64,000 nt of DNA from Bactrocera neohumeralis (taxonomy: Eukaryota > Arthropoda > Insecta > Diptera > Tephritidae). The notes under the pieces are model-generated. The model was given only the letters and a program-made list of their open reading frames with translations, made no database searches and had not been told where the DNA came from. Every line of letters begins with the position of its first letter. Positions within the stretch are counted from its first letter, which is position 1. The position numbers and the translations under genes are program-made. This document shows, in pieces, positions 21,421 through 33,331 of the stretch. The stretch covers positions 13,636,089-13,700,088 of the forward strand of contig NC_065922.1 of assembly GCF_024586455.1 (NCBI RefSeq), in the 5' to 3' direction.

Positions 21421-23919
21421 CGTTTTCCCCCGTTTCTGTGCTCTTAATAGTATTTTTCAAATTTACACCGTTGCTCTCCGCATAAATACTAGCAAAATAG
21501 TCAGTGCGAGTCCTTCCAGAGGAATAAGGAACCTATTTTGCCGGTATACATATACTAAGTATTTATTTTTTTGTTTTTCTATGCTAAAAGAAAGACTTCC
21601 TGGATATTTATAAAATAAAGATTCGATAAGCAGGCATTATAAAAACAATTTGCCAAGCCAAAAATACTTTCAAAATTCCGCTAACACCTGCGTTTAATTC
21701 TATTTTAATACACAACTTTCGTCCCTCACATCTCAATGTTTGCAAGTATATGTATGTGTACATATTTGTAGAGAAGCAAGGCAGTTAATTAAAACTTCCT
21801 GCTTAAAAATTTAATTGTGCTTATGTAGCGCTAATTAAATGTCATTAATTTGATTTTGGGCCAAATCGAGCGGCTCACAACACACACACACACGCATAAA
21901 CACTTGGCGCTGGCGCCACACACCACACACCGCAAGCGCTCCAAACAGCTGGTAAGCAAATGAACTCACGAACCCACTGGCGCCGAGTAAGGACGCGGCT
22001 TGCGTGCTGCAGACCAAAGTCCCGTCGACCGCATTCAATTTGATTGTATTTATTAAGTGATTAAAAAGCTGTCGATACTTTTCAAAGCACGACCGTACAC
22101 GAAGTGGTTGCCATTGTTGTTGTTGTTGTTTTTTCCAATTATTATTATTATTGTTGGCGTGCTGTAAAGGTAACACTGCGACTGACGGCTGACTTATGTG
22201 TGTTTACATAGTTATTGTTGTTGTTATTGTGACCGTTATTGTTGTTGTTGATATTGTTTCTGTTGTTGTTGTTGTTGTTGTATGTGTGTTTACGTTGTTT
22301 GTCGACTTTGTCACTGCCAGTGTTGTTGTTATTATTTATAAACATGCTTGTGCGTATATATTATCCTTGCTGTTGTTGTTTTTGTTGTTGTTGCTGGCTT
22401 ACGTGTAGCCACATTGTTGTCATTTTAATCCTTTTGTTAACCGCAAATACCGCATTGAGTGCGGTTAAAAATGCTGCCATACCAGGTGGTTGTTGTTGTT
22501 GTTGCTATGCTGGTGTTGTTGTTGTTGTTATCCTTGTAATTGTTATTATTGTTCAGCTTGTTGCCGGTGACAGCATGGCTGTTGTGCATTCATTTTTAAT
22601 ACTATTTATTATAGTTGTTGTAGTTGTAGTTGTAGTGGCTGCTGTTGTTATCTCTCTGGTTTACCGCTATTGTTGTTGAGCTGGCTTTGCTTTTTTATTC
22701 AATTTTTTCTTCACACGGCAAGCTGTTGCTTTTATTTTCCATTTTTTCCCTGATATTTTTTCAAGTTCGATCTTTTGTCATCCGCAGAAGTCGAGGCATG
22801 CGAAAGCTCAAAACAATGCGAATGTTGCATGACAACAACAATTGCAATTTTAAACTCTGAAAATGTTCCACTTGCCATAGCACTGCTGTTATAACTGTTC
22901 TTTCTCATTTAAATCACCCGTTAATACCGCAATAATTTCATGTCCTCAAGCGCTTTTAAGCTTTCATCAAAGCTTCCGAGGCGTCATGCAACTCTTGTCA
23001 CAACCACACATGCAACTGCAACTCCTCAATTATGCAACCACAACTTTTAACTCGTTGCTGTGCGTGTCCAAATCCGTTTGATGACCGCCAACAACAACAA
23101 AAAGCAACAACAACAACAATGTTATAGCTTAACAATCAATATGGCCGCCGCCACAACAGAAGGAACTGCCGCCGGGCACAATGCGCACAACAAAGGCTGG
23201 TTGCCACTTGCCACATGCCACACACGTTGCACTGTAATGACGCCAGCTGTCCAGACGTGTCCGCTGCGCGCATTAATCATTTCATAAATCCACCGTTAAT
23301 CGCTTGATTGCCAACTGACACATTATTGTGATTTTTACTTTGCTTTAATCGCGGTTTTCAGGCGCGTCTTTTTATTTCCACGTCTCATTTCCTCTGTCTG
23401 CCAAACCCTGGCCAGCGCCATTGTTGTCACGCCTCCTCAGTTGCTGCAATGCAGCCAAGCGCCGGCGGAAGGAAGCGTTTGTCACTCCACAAAAGAAAGC
23501 ATTTCGAGTTGTCGTTGCCAACATGAAAAAAATCCGCCGACATTCGAAAATAAACACCGTGCATTGTGCATGTTGCAATAACAACAACTACTACAGCTGT
23601 AACAAAACATGGTTACCAATTAAGTGCGAAAAAGTTTGCTAGCAACGAAAAAACATTCGGGCAGACGCATTGGACCTCAAATGCTGCGGTGAGCGACAAC
23701 AAAAAATGTCTGTCCATAAAACCCTGTTGGAAATTAATGAATGATATTGAATATACTGGAGTTTCATTGAAACACAATATCTATTGTTCAGACATTATCC
23801 GTAAGAAGAGAAGTTCAAAACAAAGTCGGATCACTTTATGACACTTCGAGATGACGAGTGAGATGAAAAAGAACAAGATCATTAAATTTCAAAATAGTTT
23901 TTGTATTCAGTTTGTTGTA
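21421..23919. other. host-like non-coding DNA
   Basis: No gene is recognised. From 21700 to 23700 the DNA is GC-richer with CA and CAA/GTT microsatellites. The open frames are poly-Val, poly-Leu, poly-Asn or Cys-rich and change identity with frame, as expected for trinucleotide repeats. Confidence 0.45.
22100..22680. repeat. GTT/TTG-rich trinucleotide island
   Basis: Many interrupted (GTT)n runs, such as those at about 22214-22282, 22490-22530 and 22610-22680, make up much of this 580 bp. The island encodes runs of Val, Leu or Cys depending on frame and is not coding. Confidence 0.85.
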
Positions 23920-24380
23920 GCTTCATCAATAACCCACAAAAGCTTGAGGAAGTAACGGGTTTTTCAATAAGAGCAAACAAAAACGACTTGGGATATCAAT
24001 GAAATTCGTTATTCCTGTGAAAGTCCATTCGATGATTTCCGTTTTCAAGCATAAATCGGCCGATACTGCTGCAATTTCACGTTCGATATTCATACAAAGT
24101 TCATCAATCGCCGCTGGCTTGTCGACATATTGTAGACATATATAAACTTGACGTAGCCCCACAGAAAATAGTCTGACGGCGTCAAATTGCACGACCGAGG
24201 CGGTCAATTAACTTGGCCACTTCGTGAGATAACACGTTCACCAAATTTGGTTTTCAATAAATGGATTCTAACATTCGTTGCTTGGCTTGTGGTGCCGTCC
24301 TGTTGAAATCACATATTGTCCAAGTCCATATCATCCTATTCGGACCAAAAATATTCGGTTAGAAAAATCAAAATAGCGGG
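23920..24380 (-). pseudogene. DD41D (rosa-like) mariner relic, C-terminal part
   Basis: On the minus strand the blocks read DDMDLDNM, FQQDGTTSQATNVRIHLLKT, FGERVISRSGQVN, PPRSCNLTPSDYFLWGYVKF. Spacing from the QDG Asp to the SDYF Asp is 41 residues. Two stops interrupt it (one replaces the conserved Trp of VNWPP). The sequence is close to the plus-strand copy at 11-12 kb. The N-terminal half is missing. Confidence 0.78.
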
Positions 24381-25139
24381 GAAAAAAATATGGCGTCGTT
24401 TGCTGTCCCCACTTTTGTAGCCACTTATATGAATACACCGCTCACATTAAAACTTTTCCAAGACGGATCTCAAATGGGAACTTTTCTATAGACGTACACT
24501 CGCGTATATAGCCTTCTTTTAGCTCGCTTCATTTAAGCCAGTGTTGCTTCAACTTCTCTAACGCGTCTGAAAATATGTTTTCGGAAGGTCTGCAAAATAG
24601 ACACTGGAAGCTGTATAACAGTGGTCATCGTTTTCCGTCTTTCCGGCCGATAAGACGGTATTCGCCTTCTTTTGAGCTGATAACCACAGTTTGCTTTTCC
24701 ACAGTTCCAGGTGTATACCAGTCGATCCATATGATCCATATTTCAGCGACAGTTGCGAAACAAGGCAGAGTCCAATCCAGCCTTATTCGTAGCATCCGAG
24801 TGAAGTCTTATGTTTTTTGACTTCTCGTGGGTACCGTTAGATACATGGCAGAAACTTCCTCGGTTTGCGTCAAATACTGCTGTGAAGTACATTGTTGCAC
24901 TTGTTGTTCGGAGCAAGCAAACACAACACCCATCACACAGCTTTGTTAGACTCATTAATTCATACTGGTCTTGTGGAATGCTTATTGCTTAAACTATCCT
25001 AAGAAAACACACCAGCGTCTAAGCGATCTTTAATCTCTGTATCTGATTTCACTTCCAAACAAATGGAATCTCCGACCAATATTATATTTTTTAAAGTCCG
25101 CGGACTCTCGGGCGAACAAATACCTAACTCTAAAAGTCA
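24381..25139. other. unassigned DNA
   Basis: Short open frames exist on both strands, but no motif is recognised. It could include old transposon sequence. Confidence 0.3.
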
Positions 25140-25144
25140 CTCAT

Positions 25145-25530
25145 TATTCCCGGTCTGCTATAGGGTGCAGAAGCATAGTCGATGACAACATCTGATAAGT
25201 CGACGTTACGAGTTTTCGAGAGAAAGGGTCTGCGAAAGGTTTATGGTCCTTTGTGTATTGGCAACGGCGAGTACCACAGTCGATGGAACGATGAGCTGTA
25301 CGAGATATACGGCGACATTGAGATATTTCAGCGAATCAAAAGACAGCGGCTGTGCTGACTAGGTCATGTCGTCCGAATGGGTGAAAACACTCCAGTTCTG
25401 AAAGTATTCGACGCGTACCCAATGGGGGATGCAGAGGAAGAGGAAGACCTTCACTTCGTTGGAGAGTTCAGATGGAGATGGACGGCTATAACCACGTAAG
25501 CGGTGTCTACACCAATAAAGAAGAAGAACA
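25145..25530 (+). pseudogene. RTE-like RT C-terminal fragment
   Basis: The plus strand reads GAEA-stop-SMTTSDKSTLRVFERKGL, RKVYGPLCIGNGEYHSRWND, ELYEIYGDIEIFQRIKRQRL, LGHVVRMGENTPVLKVF. This is the conserved C-terminal part of RTE-like LINE polyproteins (TLRVFERKVL...LGHVVRM). The same blocks, in minus orientation, lie at 45.84-46.48 kb. Two stops interrupt it. Confidence 0.8.
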
Positions 25531-25539
25531 GCATCCAAA

Positions 25540-26820
25540 TGTCCTAACGACCTCGCACATCCCACGCACTCTCCTCAACGTGTAAACCATAGAAATCATA
25601 CCCCGTCTACCGAAGGACAAAAAACGCCTACGCGAGTGTCTTCTCGCCTGTGGAAAAAAGCAGACGCGAAAAAAGCGCCATAAAACTGCGAAACCAATGC
25701 AAAATGCAAAATGCACCACGAAATCTGACAACAGAGCGAAACGCTGTGCAAACACAAAATGCCATGCAATATGGCGACCGCAATGCGTTCGCGCGACAAA
25801 TACCCGCCAGACGCGACACACACACACAAACACCAGCAAGCGCTTGCCTCGCGAAACAATGGTTTCGCATTGCAATAATGTCCGAACGGCTGACTGACTG
25901 CATGGCCGCCGTAATGAAGCGACAGACCCCTCGAACTCTTCCCTTCCACCGCTGAAAAAACAACAACAACTCCACTTTGTTGAGCAACAATGCGAGCGCG
26001 CTGAAAAAAGTTAAGCTGGCAGCGGCAATAAAAAGCATCGCAATTGAGTGCTAAAACCAACTCGGAACCACGAAATGCAACAACAACAACAGCAGCAATG
26101 GCACTAGCAAAAATCATATGTTTGCAATATGAGTGCGACAATAATAAATGCAACAATAACAAACGCTGCAAATGAAACGATGACGACAGCGCTGGCAAAC
26201 CACCAAAATATTCCGCTGAGCAAATATTTTTAATGCCCCAAATTGAGGAGCTTCACGCGGCCGGCAACGGCGCAACACCGCTCTGTTGTACACATGTGTG
26301 TGTGTGTGTCTGCCTATGTGTTGTTGCAATTGCTATGCGACAATATTTTGTGATTGCTGCGCCGCCGCTTCGAGTGATAATTAAAAAAGGAGTTTCGTAT
26401 TTCGTTGCAATTGTGCGATGCTTTAAGTATTTGTGTGAGTGTGTGTGTCACGAGTGTGTGTAGGGTGGCGCCTCATTTGCTTGTGTGTGTGCGGGGACAG
26501 CGATTCGGTTCAGTAGACGCTTAAGAGATGTCAAAAGTTCAACTGTCAACTGTCAGCCATCAAACATGTCGTGCAAATGTGACCAAGAAAAAGCAACAAC
26601 AACAGCAATTACATGAGAGAGAAATAAAGTAACGGTAACCAAAATATACGGACATTGATTTCGGACTTAACCTTACAAATAGCAGTTCATAAAATCAGTA
26701 CAAATAAATACTTTATTAAAGTATTTAAAAAAAATGTAGATCCTTGGTTGAAGTTTTGGTTTTGGTGAACAAAAAAGTGAGGCCTCCGAACTCTTACAGT
26801 ATAAGTTTAGCTCTCGCACT
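25540..26820. other. host-like non-coding DNA
   Basis: The DNA is GC-richer with CA runs near 25820 and GT runs near 26295 and 26440. The longest open frame on the minus strand (25596-26198) is Cys/Ala/Phe-rich with no domain and lies over repeats, so I do not call it. Confidence 0.45.
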
Positions 26821-26829
26821 GTTGAACAG

Positions 26830-27660
26830 AGTATTAAATATATTAGTTTTGGTGATTCGTCCTCAATAAGACGTATTTATAGAAATTTCAATGATTCAAA
26901 TTGGGAACTGTATCGCAGGAAGCTCATCACTCAGCTATCACAACCGCTTTCGACTAGACCCTATCCGCGGGCGTGATTGATGAGTTCGTCGAGGTCTTCA
27001 ACTCTATGTGTAAGACCACTGTTGAAAGCTCCTATCCTCTAAAAACTCAGGAAGTCAATGGGAGACCACTTGATGAACATTGGCTCACTTGATCACTTTG
27101 CAACCATTCTCTGCAGAAATACCACTGAAGGAGCTTCTTGGAACTTTTCTCTGCTGAAGTGCCACTGGTGGAGCTTCGATAGTGCTGTGCAATCTTCTTG
27201 GAACTTATGGATAAACTCTACTTCACATGGGCGCTGAACTCGTTCAAATCTTTCAAGTCCCCGGGTCCTGATGGCATCATACCGGCGCAACTCCAGTAGA
27301 CGGTCAAGTTGTGATGCAGCTTACTGAACACCATCTACGCGAATTGCTTTGGAAATGCCATTATTAGGACTTAGAGACTAGTTAAAGTGGCGTTTATTCC
27401 TAAGACCGGGAAGAATTCTCACAGCGGTGCAAAGGATTTCAGACCCATTAGTGTATCCTGGTTTTTGTTAAAAAACTATTAAAAGCTCAAGGATTTGTAC
27501 ATTAGGAGCAGAATACTAAGAGATGCATGCCTAGATCAAAGACAGATCGGAAGACACAGCTTTGCACGATGCAGTGTCATGCCTGGAGAAAACCCTTATA
27601 CTATGACTTTTAGTTTAGAGACAGCGAAGGATAACTTTCATGCAATCGGATCATCTCCCA
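26830..27660 (+). pseudogene. non-LTR linker and RT fragment (I/LOA-type)
   Basis: A broken frame gives SSIRRIYRNFNDSNWELYRR (linker before RT), then FKSPGPDGIIPAQLQ, RLVKVAFIPKTGKN and GAKDFRPISVSWFLLK. These are RT blocks equivalent to the start of the 2.9 kb element, which has VKVTFIPKAG and KDFRPISFSSFLLK. Several stops are present, and no catalytic YADD remains. Confidence 0.72.
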
Positions 27661-28249
27661 ATTAATAAAAATAACTTTAAATGGAAATCGGCATTTACAT
27701 ATCCTGACTGCGCTAACTGAGGATACCATATATTCCGAAAAGGTTCAGGAAGTGTATCAGTGTTCCCAAAGACAATTTGTATGAACAGCGAGACACTTTG
27801 AATATTTTAGACTAGTATTTTTTTAGCGAGTATTTTGATGTTGTTGGTGACGAAAGATATAAAATCTCAAAGAGTACTTTGACCCAGTCATCAGTACTTA
27901 GAAGTGGAATTCTTTGGACGTTCAAGTTGTCTGGATGAAAGCGGTTTAAAAACAAGTCGATGCCTTCTCATCAACTTCGAAGCTTTCGTTGAAGCATTTT
28001 GGATTTAATATTTTTGGTAAACTAGTTAAACTGGTTGGAATCAAGATTAGTCATCTAGTGATAGACATCTTGTGTTGGACTCAAAATGGTTCTTCTATAA
28101 ATGAGGGTCTTTTGTTCTAGGAGTTTTTGTTAGCACTTTGGTGTTTCAACTGAGGTCTCTTTGTGGATATCAGCCTTAACAAGTTTTAAGAGAAAGCCTA
28201 ACGTCCGAGCTACCTACAAGTCTCGCAGTATATTTCTGTGACATAGAAG
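27661..28249. other. unassigned DNA between non-LTR relics
   Basis: I recognise no block in this stretch. Confidence 0.3.
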
Positions 28250-29060
28250 ATAGAAAATAATTGAGGCTTTGCACTGCGACCTATGGTCTATTGTGCCCTC
28301 TCCTAAATCACATATGGTCACAAAGGTTCAGCACTCTGAATAATTGGCGCGACAGGCGTGATGTGATCTGTCCCTATGGATGAATCCTATGGCCTTGAGC
28401 CTGCTGCTACGAATTGCTGGATAACTTAGAATCAGGTCTTCTGGAGTTTCCTGTTTCATGTCGCAAAACCCGCAATTTGTGCAAGAAACTATGCCTATGT
28501 TGGACAAGTGCTTCCTGAGCCTGTAGTGTCTTGTATAGAGAGCACTCTACAAGAGGACGGAATTTGTCTCGGGAGACGTTGATCACATCTCTAAACATTG
28601 CAAGGTTGTAACCTCCCAGTAATAACTTGGCGTGGCGCATTCCTGTTGCATGCTACCAGTGCAGTTCTCTTCCCACTCTTCCGTCCGTGTGAAGCAAATC
28701 CTTTATAGTCATCAAAAAGGGCACAATAGACCCTAGGTCGCGGTGCATTACCTCATAACATTTATCTAGTCATCACCCTGAAAGCCGCCACAGAGCGAGC
28801 CAGTTCATTGGCCAACAAATCGCCGGCTACCACTTTCTGCTCCGGCTCCCAGATTAGATGTACACGTTTGCAAACTGATTGGCGGTTCAGCCGTCCTATG
28901 AAATCCTCCATTAATAGCAATTTGATCTCCTAAGCTGAGATCGCTTTTAGTGCCGCTTGACTATCGCTGAGTATAGCGATACACAGGTTCCGATAGTTGC
29001 GTTGGAGATTGATTTCTGCACACTGACTTATAGAAAAGGCTTGAAAGATGCTCGGAAAAC
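28250..29060 (-). pseudogene. non-LTR RNase H and zinc-knuckle relic
   Basis: The minus strand reads NYRNLCIAILSDSQAALKAI (RNase H third block), VHLIWEPEQKV with LLANELARSVAA (decayed WVPGH..ADELAR), and then HYRLRKHLSNIGIVSCTNCG-FCDMKQETPEDLI, a C-x2-C zinc-knuckle-like C-terminus. The C-terminal sequence differs from family A and family B, so this is probably a third non-LTR family. Confidence 0.65.
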
Positions 29061-29397
29061 ATGGTTTTGGTATGGATCCTTTGGTATGCGGTCCCGCAAT
29101 GTCTCTCTAATGCATTCCGATGTTTTCAAGCCGTCGGTGTACCACTGGATAGTGCTCAGTAGCAGGTCGAGCGCAAAATCACTCCATTCAGCCTTAGTGG
29201 CAAGAGTAACTCTAAACTTTTTATGAAGTTTATCCTCTTCTCAACGCCGTCACTTGGAAGAAAGGGCGTGTCTTCTGTGTTTAGCGTTTAGCCTTTCCCA
29301 GCTGATTTGGATAAATTTGAAGATCCGAAAATTTATACAACAACCTAAACTTCGTTGCTAAAAATAAGAGGGCTACATGCGCTATTTTTAGTGTTGA
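29061..29397. other. unassigned DNA
   Basis: No motif is recognised. Confidence 0.3.
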
Positions 29398-29402
29398 GTT
29401 GC

Positions 29403-29624
29403 TTAGTCGAAGAGACCGAAACCCATATCGCCGTCTTCCTCGGACTCCGACTCCTTCTTTTTGGTTTTTTCTTTCTTTTCGGCATCAGCTCCAGCACCAG
29501 CAGCTGAGCACCTTGATGAACTCCTTGATGGTAGCAGCTTCCTTAAAGTCCACTTCGGTGGCAGCAGCAATAGCCAACAGATTTTTGAAGCTATTGGCAA
29601 TACTGTATAGTATATCTAAGGCTT
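29403..29624 (-). pseudogene. RpLP0: ribosomal protein P0 (RpLP0) pseudogene, C-terminal fragment
   Basis: The minus strand reads YSIANSFKNLLAIAAATEV, DFKEAATIKEFIK and, after a frame change, AAGAGADAEKK, ESESEEDGDMGFGLFD-stop. The first block is the end of the P0 body, and the second is the acidic tail shared by stalk proteins P0, P1 and P2; together they identify P0. The residues that normally lie between EFIK and the Ala-rich hinge (DPSKF...) are deleted and the frame is shifted. Upstream sequence is not P0, so only about 220 bp survive. Either a retrocopy or a duplicated last exon is possible; no poly(A) is obvious after the stop. Confidence 0.85.
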
Positions 29625-30080
29625 TCGCATCAAATAAGACCCAAGGGTCACTCGAGGGTCAACGGTAAAAATTATGTTGGCTTCCTCAGTGAAAGTCTTT
29701 TTTTCATTTTTTTTTGTGCTTTAAGGCTCAAACCGCAATTAACCGCTATCCAGAAGTCCGGATTAAAACGCAATATAAAAGAAAATCTACTCAATTTTGT
29801 TGTTGCTTGTTGTTGGTAGCTTGATACTTGACAAGTAGCGGTTAATATGCAACTGAGTCAAAAACTTTTCGTAACGGTAGAATCAAAGCAGACATGCTGC
29901 AACACAATAACAACAAAATACACATAAAAGTGTCATCGACAACAACAACAACAACTATGACAGTTACCGCTAAGTAACGGAAACTATAAAAATTTGAAAC
30001 AAACGAAAGGCAACCACTAACAACCGACAACCAGCTGGCGGCCAGAGTCCAATTGCAGACACACATGTGTCTCTGTGCCT

Positions 30081-30101
30081 GTGTGTGTGTGTGTGTGTGT
30101 G
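30081..30101. repeat. (GT)n microsatellite
   Basis: A run of ten GT units. Confidence 0.9.
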
Positions 30102-31269
30102 AGTGGTGGCGTTGCAACGGCTTGACAGCTGCCACAGAACTAACAAATTTCCGCCGAAAAATAAACAAAACACGAAGAAATCAACAAAAAGTGGCAACGT
30201 TTAGGATGACATGAGTGACCCTTGCAATACATACACCGTTAGTGTAAAGGGAGGGGAGGTGATTTGAAGAAATCAAGTGTAACTAAAAGGCTACGCTGCA
30301 ACCATGCAACATTGTTAAGTGACAGCGGCAACAAATGACGGCAAGTGGACGCGTGTGGCAATGTCAGTTGCAGGCTACAAACTATTGTGTTTGTTGTTGT
30401 GCTTGTTGTTGCTGCCACTTGTGTTGCAAGTTGTGCATATAAAAAGCTAATGCACTTCTGCGGCCAACTTCACTGTCAATCAATGCAGCCAGTGGCCAAC
30501 AATAGTGGACAACAACAAGCACTGAATGACTACAACAACCATAACAACAACAATAGCGGCAGCACTGTGTAACATAACCGGTGAACCATTAAAATCAGGC
30601 CGAAAAAATGCTTGCAACAAATTGATGTCGGCCGAAAAGGCAAAGCAGCATAGCCAACAACGCACAACAACAATAAAAACAACACACGCGTAGCATACTA
30701 TATAAATGTCGCGGCGAACACGAAGCGACATGTGGCACTTTATGGCGGCGCTGGCGGTGTCACACACAACTTAAGTTGCGGCTTCATGCGCGACGCGTTG
30801 GGCGGCGATGGTGGGCGGCTTCAGTATAGGCACATATGTGTGTGTGTGGCGTGTTATGGCCAGACATTGTAGCGCAACAATGGCGGCTGCCACACGGCAT
30901 TGCAACACGCGTGCGTGTGTGTGTGCGTGCGCGTGATTGCGCGCCGCTGACACTTTGTGTGCGAAAATTGCAAGTTCGAGTGCCGTACAACAGCAACAAC
31001 AGTAAGAACAACAACGGCAACACCGGCAGCAACAACCACAAGTGCATGCTATGTTGTTAACTGTCAGTTGGACATTTGACTGGCAGCTGGCGGCGTTGTT
31101 GCATGCCCAGCCGCGGTTTTGTTGCTGTTTTGTGTTTGCGTTTTCGTTTACGTTTTTGGCCGCCAAGTGATTTTCGGACGAGAATTTTCAAAATTTCCGG
31201 AATTTTTAATTTTTTGTTGAGCCTTTTGCTTGGCGGCGTCAATTTACCGCGTATATTTATATATATACA

Positions 31270-31303
<34 letters not shown>
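31270..31303. repeat. (TA)n microsatellite
   Basis: A run of about 16 uninterrupted TA units. Confidence 0.9.
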
Positions 31304-31307
<4 letters not shown>

Positions 31308-31561
31308 GTGTTCATATGTATGTTTGTTTGTGTGTGTGCTGCCTTGCAATCATTGCTTCTCTTGCATGTTGCACGCTTATTGCTTTGCTATTTGTGTCGG
31401 TCACATTGAGTCCGCCGCAGTATTTCGTGGTTCAATTTGACGGCAACTTGCAATGCTGCCACTTCCTTCCACCGCCCTTGGTGGCATTGTTGCAGCAGTC
31501 AAATAATGGAAGTGAAAATCAAATGTCACTTTGCACTGCGGCTGCTACATAAGCACACACA

Positions 31562-31564
<3 letters not shown>

Positions 31565-31607
<43 letters not shown>
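31565..31607. repeat. (AT)n microsatellite
   Basis: A run of about 21 uninterrupted AT units. Confidence 0.9.
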
Positions 31608-31609
<2 letters not shown>

Positions 31610-31974
31610 TGATTTTAAAGCTGAGTGCAGTCATGTTGCAAGCCTACTAATCAATTCGTGGCAATGCATTCTGTATTTGCAGTTTGACACACGAGTAGTT
31701 GCAACAACACTATTATCAATGTCTCTGTACCTTCTTGTAATTTTATGAAAATAAAAAAATTGTTGTTTTAATCAACTATTTTTCAGAAAGCTTAACCGCA
31801 CTTTAGTTGATCAGTATTTGACGGACTTAGTTGCTTTAAACAAACAGTCTAATAGACCCGACCTAATCCCATTAATATGGATATTCACATACGGAAAAGA
31901 GATTAGCAAAGTCATGAAGTGACAAGAAAGCATTCGGAAATTGTAAATAAAACGCAAAATATTTAATGATTCAT

Positions 31975-32233
31975 CAATAATTATTATTTTATCGCCTCCA
32001 TAGTAATATCCACCAAATAAAACAAGCATATGTCAACGATCTTTCCATTCCTCGAAACACTTTTTATAAGCACTTTATGGGATGACTTCAGGTCTTTCAG
32101 CGAATTTTGTTTTATCTCTTCGATCGACTGAAAACGAGTTCCACGGAGCGGCAATTTCAGTTTGGGGAACAAGAAAAATCACACTGAGCCAAATCTGGTG
32201 AATATGGTGGTTGATGGATGAAATTAATTACGT
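31975..32233 (-). pseudogene. mariner relic, C-terminal part (interrupted copy)
   Basis: The minus strand reads NFIHQPPYSPDLAQCDF (third catalytic Asp kept), then FPKLKLPLRGTRFQSIEEIK and QNSLKDL. It is the 3' part of the mariner whose 5' part lies at 33332-33800. Helentron-like copy A sits between them. Confidence 0.8.
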
Positions 32234-33331
32234 TTTTATACTCTCGCAACAAGTTGCTAAGGAGAGTATTATAGTTTTGTTCACATAACGGTTGTTTGTA
32301 AGTCCTAAAACTAAAAGAGTCAGATATGGGGTTATATATACCAAAGTGATCAGGGTGACGAGTAGAATTGAAATCCGGATGTCTGTCTGTCCGCCGTCCG
32401 TCTGTCCGTCCGTCCGTGCAAGCTGTAACTTGAGTAAAAATTGAGATATCATGATGAAACTTGGTACACGTATTTCTTGGCTCCAGAAGAAGGTTAAGTT
32501 TGAAGATGTGCAAAATCGGCCCACTGCCACGCCCAAAAAATGGCGGAAACCGAAAACCTATAAAGTAAACCATAACTAAGCCATAAATAAAGATATTAAA
32601 GTGAAATTTGGCACAAAGGATCGCATTAGGGAGGGACATATTCGGACCTAATTTTTTTTGCAAAAGTTGGCGTGGCCCGGCACCCTACTAAATATTTTTA
32701 CATATCTCGGAAACTATTATAGCTATGTCAACCAAACTCTACAGAGTCGTTTTCTTCAGATATTTCCATATACAGTTCAAAAAGGGAAGAAATCGGATAA
32801 TAACCACGTCCACCTCCCATACAAAGGTTATGTTGAAAATCATTAAAAGTGCGTTAACCGACCAACAGAAAACGTCAGAAACACTAAATTTTACGGAAGA
32901 AATGGCAGAAGGAACCTGACCCAGGCTTTTTTTAAAAATTGAAAATGGGCTTGGCGTCGCCCACTTATGGACCAAAAACCATATCTCAGGAACTACTAGA
33001 CCGATTTCAATGAAATTCGGTATGTAATATTTTCTTAACACTCTGATGACATGTACGAAATGTGGGTGAAATCGGTTCACAACCACGCCTTTTTCCAATA
33101 TAACGCTATTTTGAGTTACATCTGATGCCTTCTCTGTATAATATATACATTAGGAAATGAAAATACATACAATTCAATACTCAAAGTACAAAAATTGATA
33201 TAATCTAATTAATTTTACAGCAAAATAAAAAAATATGTTAATGACGGATAGTGAAACTCGATTATCACTTTATCGCGCGAGAGTATAAAATGTTCGGTGA
33301 CACCCGAACTTAGCCCTTCCTTACTTGTTTT
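32234..33331 (+). mobile_element. Helentron-like non-autonomous element, copy A
   Basis: The element is 1.1 kb long and non-coding. Its left end TTTTATACTCTCGC (32234-32247) is the perfect reverse complement of GCGAGAGTATAAAA (33277-33290). The left end also folds as a hairpin (ATACTCTC paired with GAGAGTAT, GCAAC with GTTGC). A CTGT/CCGT microsatellite lies at about 32382-32416. At the right, GTTCGG-TGACAC-CCGAAC (33292-33309) is a 6 bp stem hairpin followed by TTAGCCCTTCCTTACTTGTT. Subterminal inverted repeats, an internal microsatellite, a 3' hairpin and T-rich insertion points match descriptions of HINE/DINE-1 elements; the class call is inference. Copy B at 51649-52744 is nearly the same length and very similar. 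Confidence 0.7.

Larger units (their letters stand above)
29640..31974. other. host-like non-coding DNA
   Basis: The DNA is GC-richer with CAACAA/GTTGTT tracts and CA, GT and TA microsatellites. No gene is recognised, and open frames on both strands follow repeat composition. The last 200 bp are AT-rich. Confidence 0.45.

Noticed and set aside
22239..22679. 146-codon hydrophobic frame that looks like a membrane protein
   Set aside because: It is translated GTT/TTG repeat; adjacent frames give poly-Val or poly-Asn instead.
25596..26198. 200-codon minus-strand open frame
   Set aside because: Composition follows microsatellites, several other frames are open in the same stretch, and no domain is visible.
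29399..29668. 89-codon plus-strand frame
   Set aside because: It is the antisense shadow of the RpLP0 fragment.
31076..31552. 158-codon plus-strand frame
   Set aside because: It contains a run of Tyr/Ile from the TA microsatellite and no domain.
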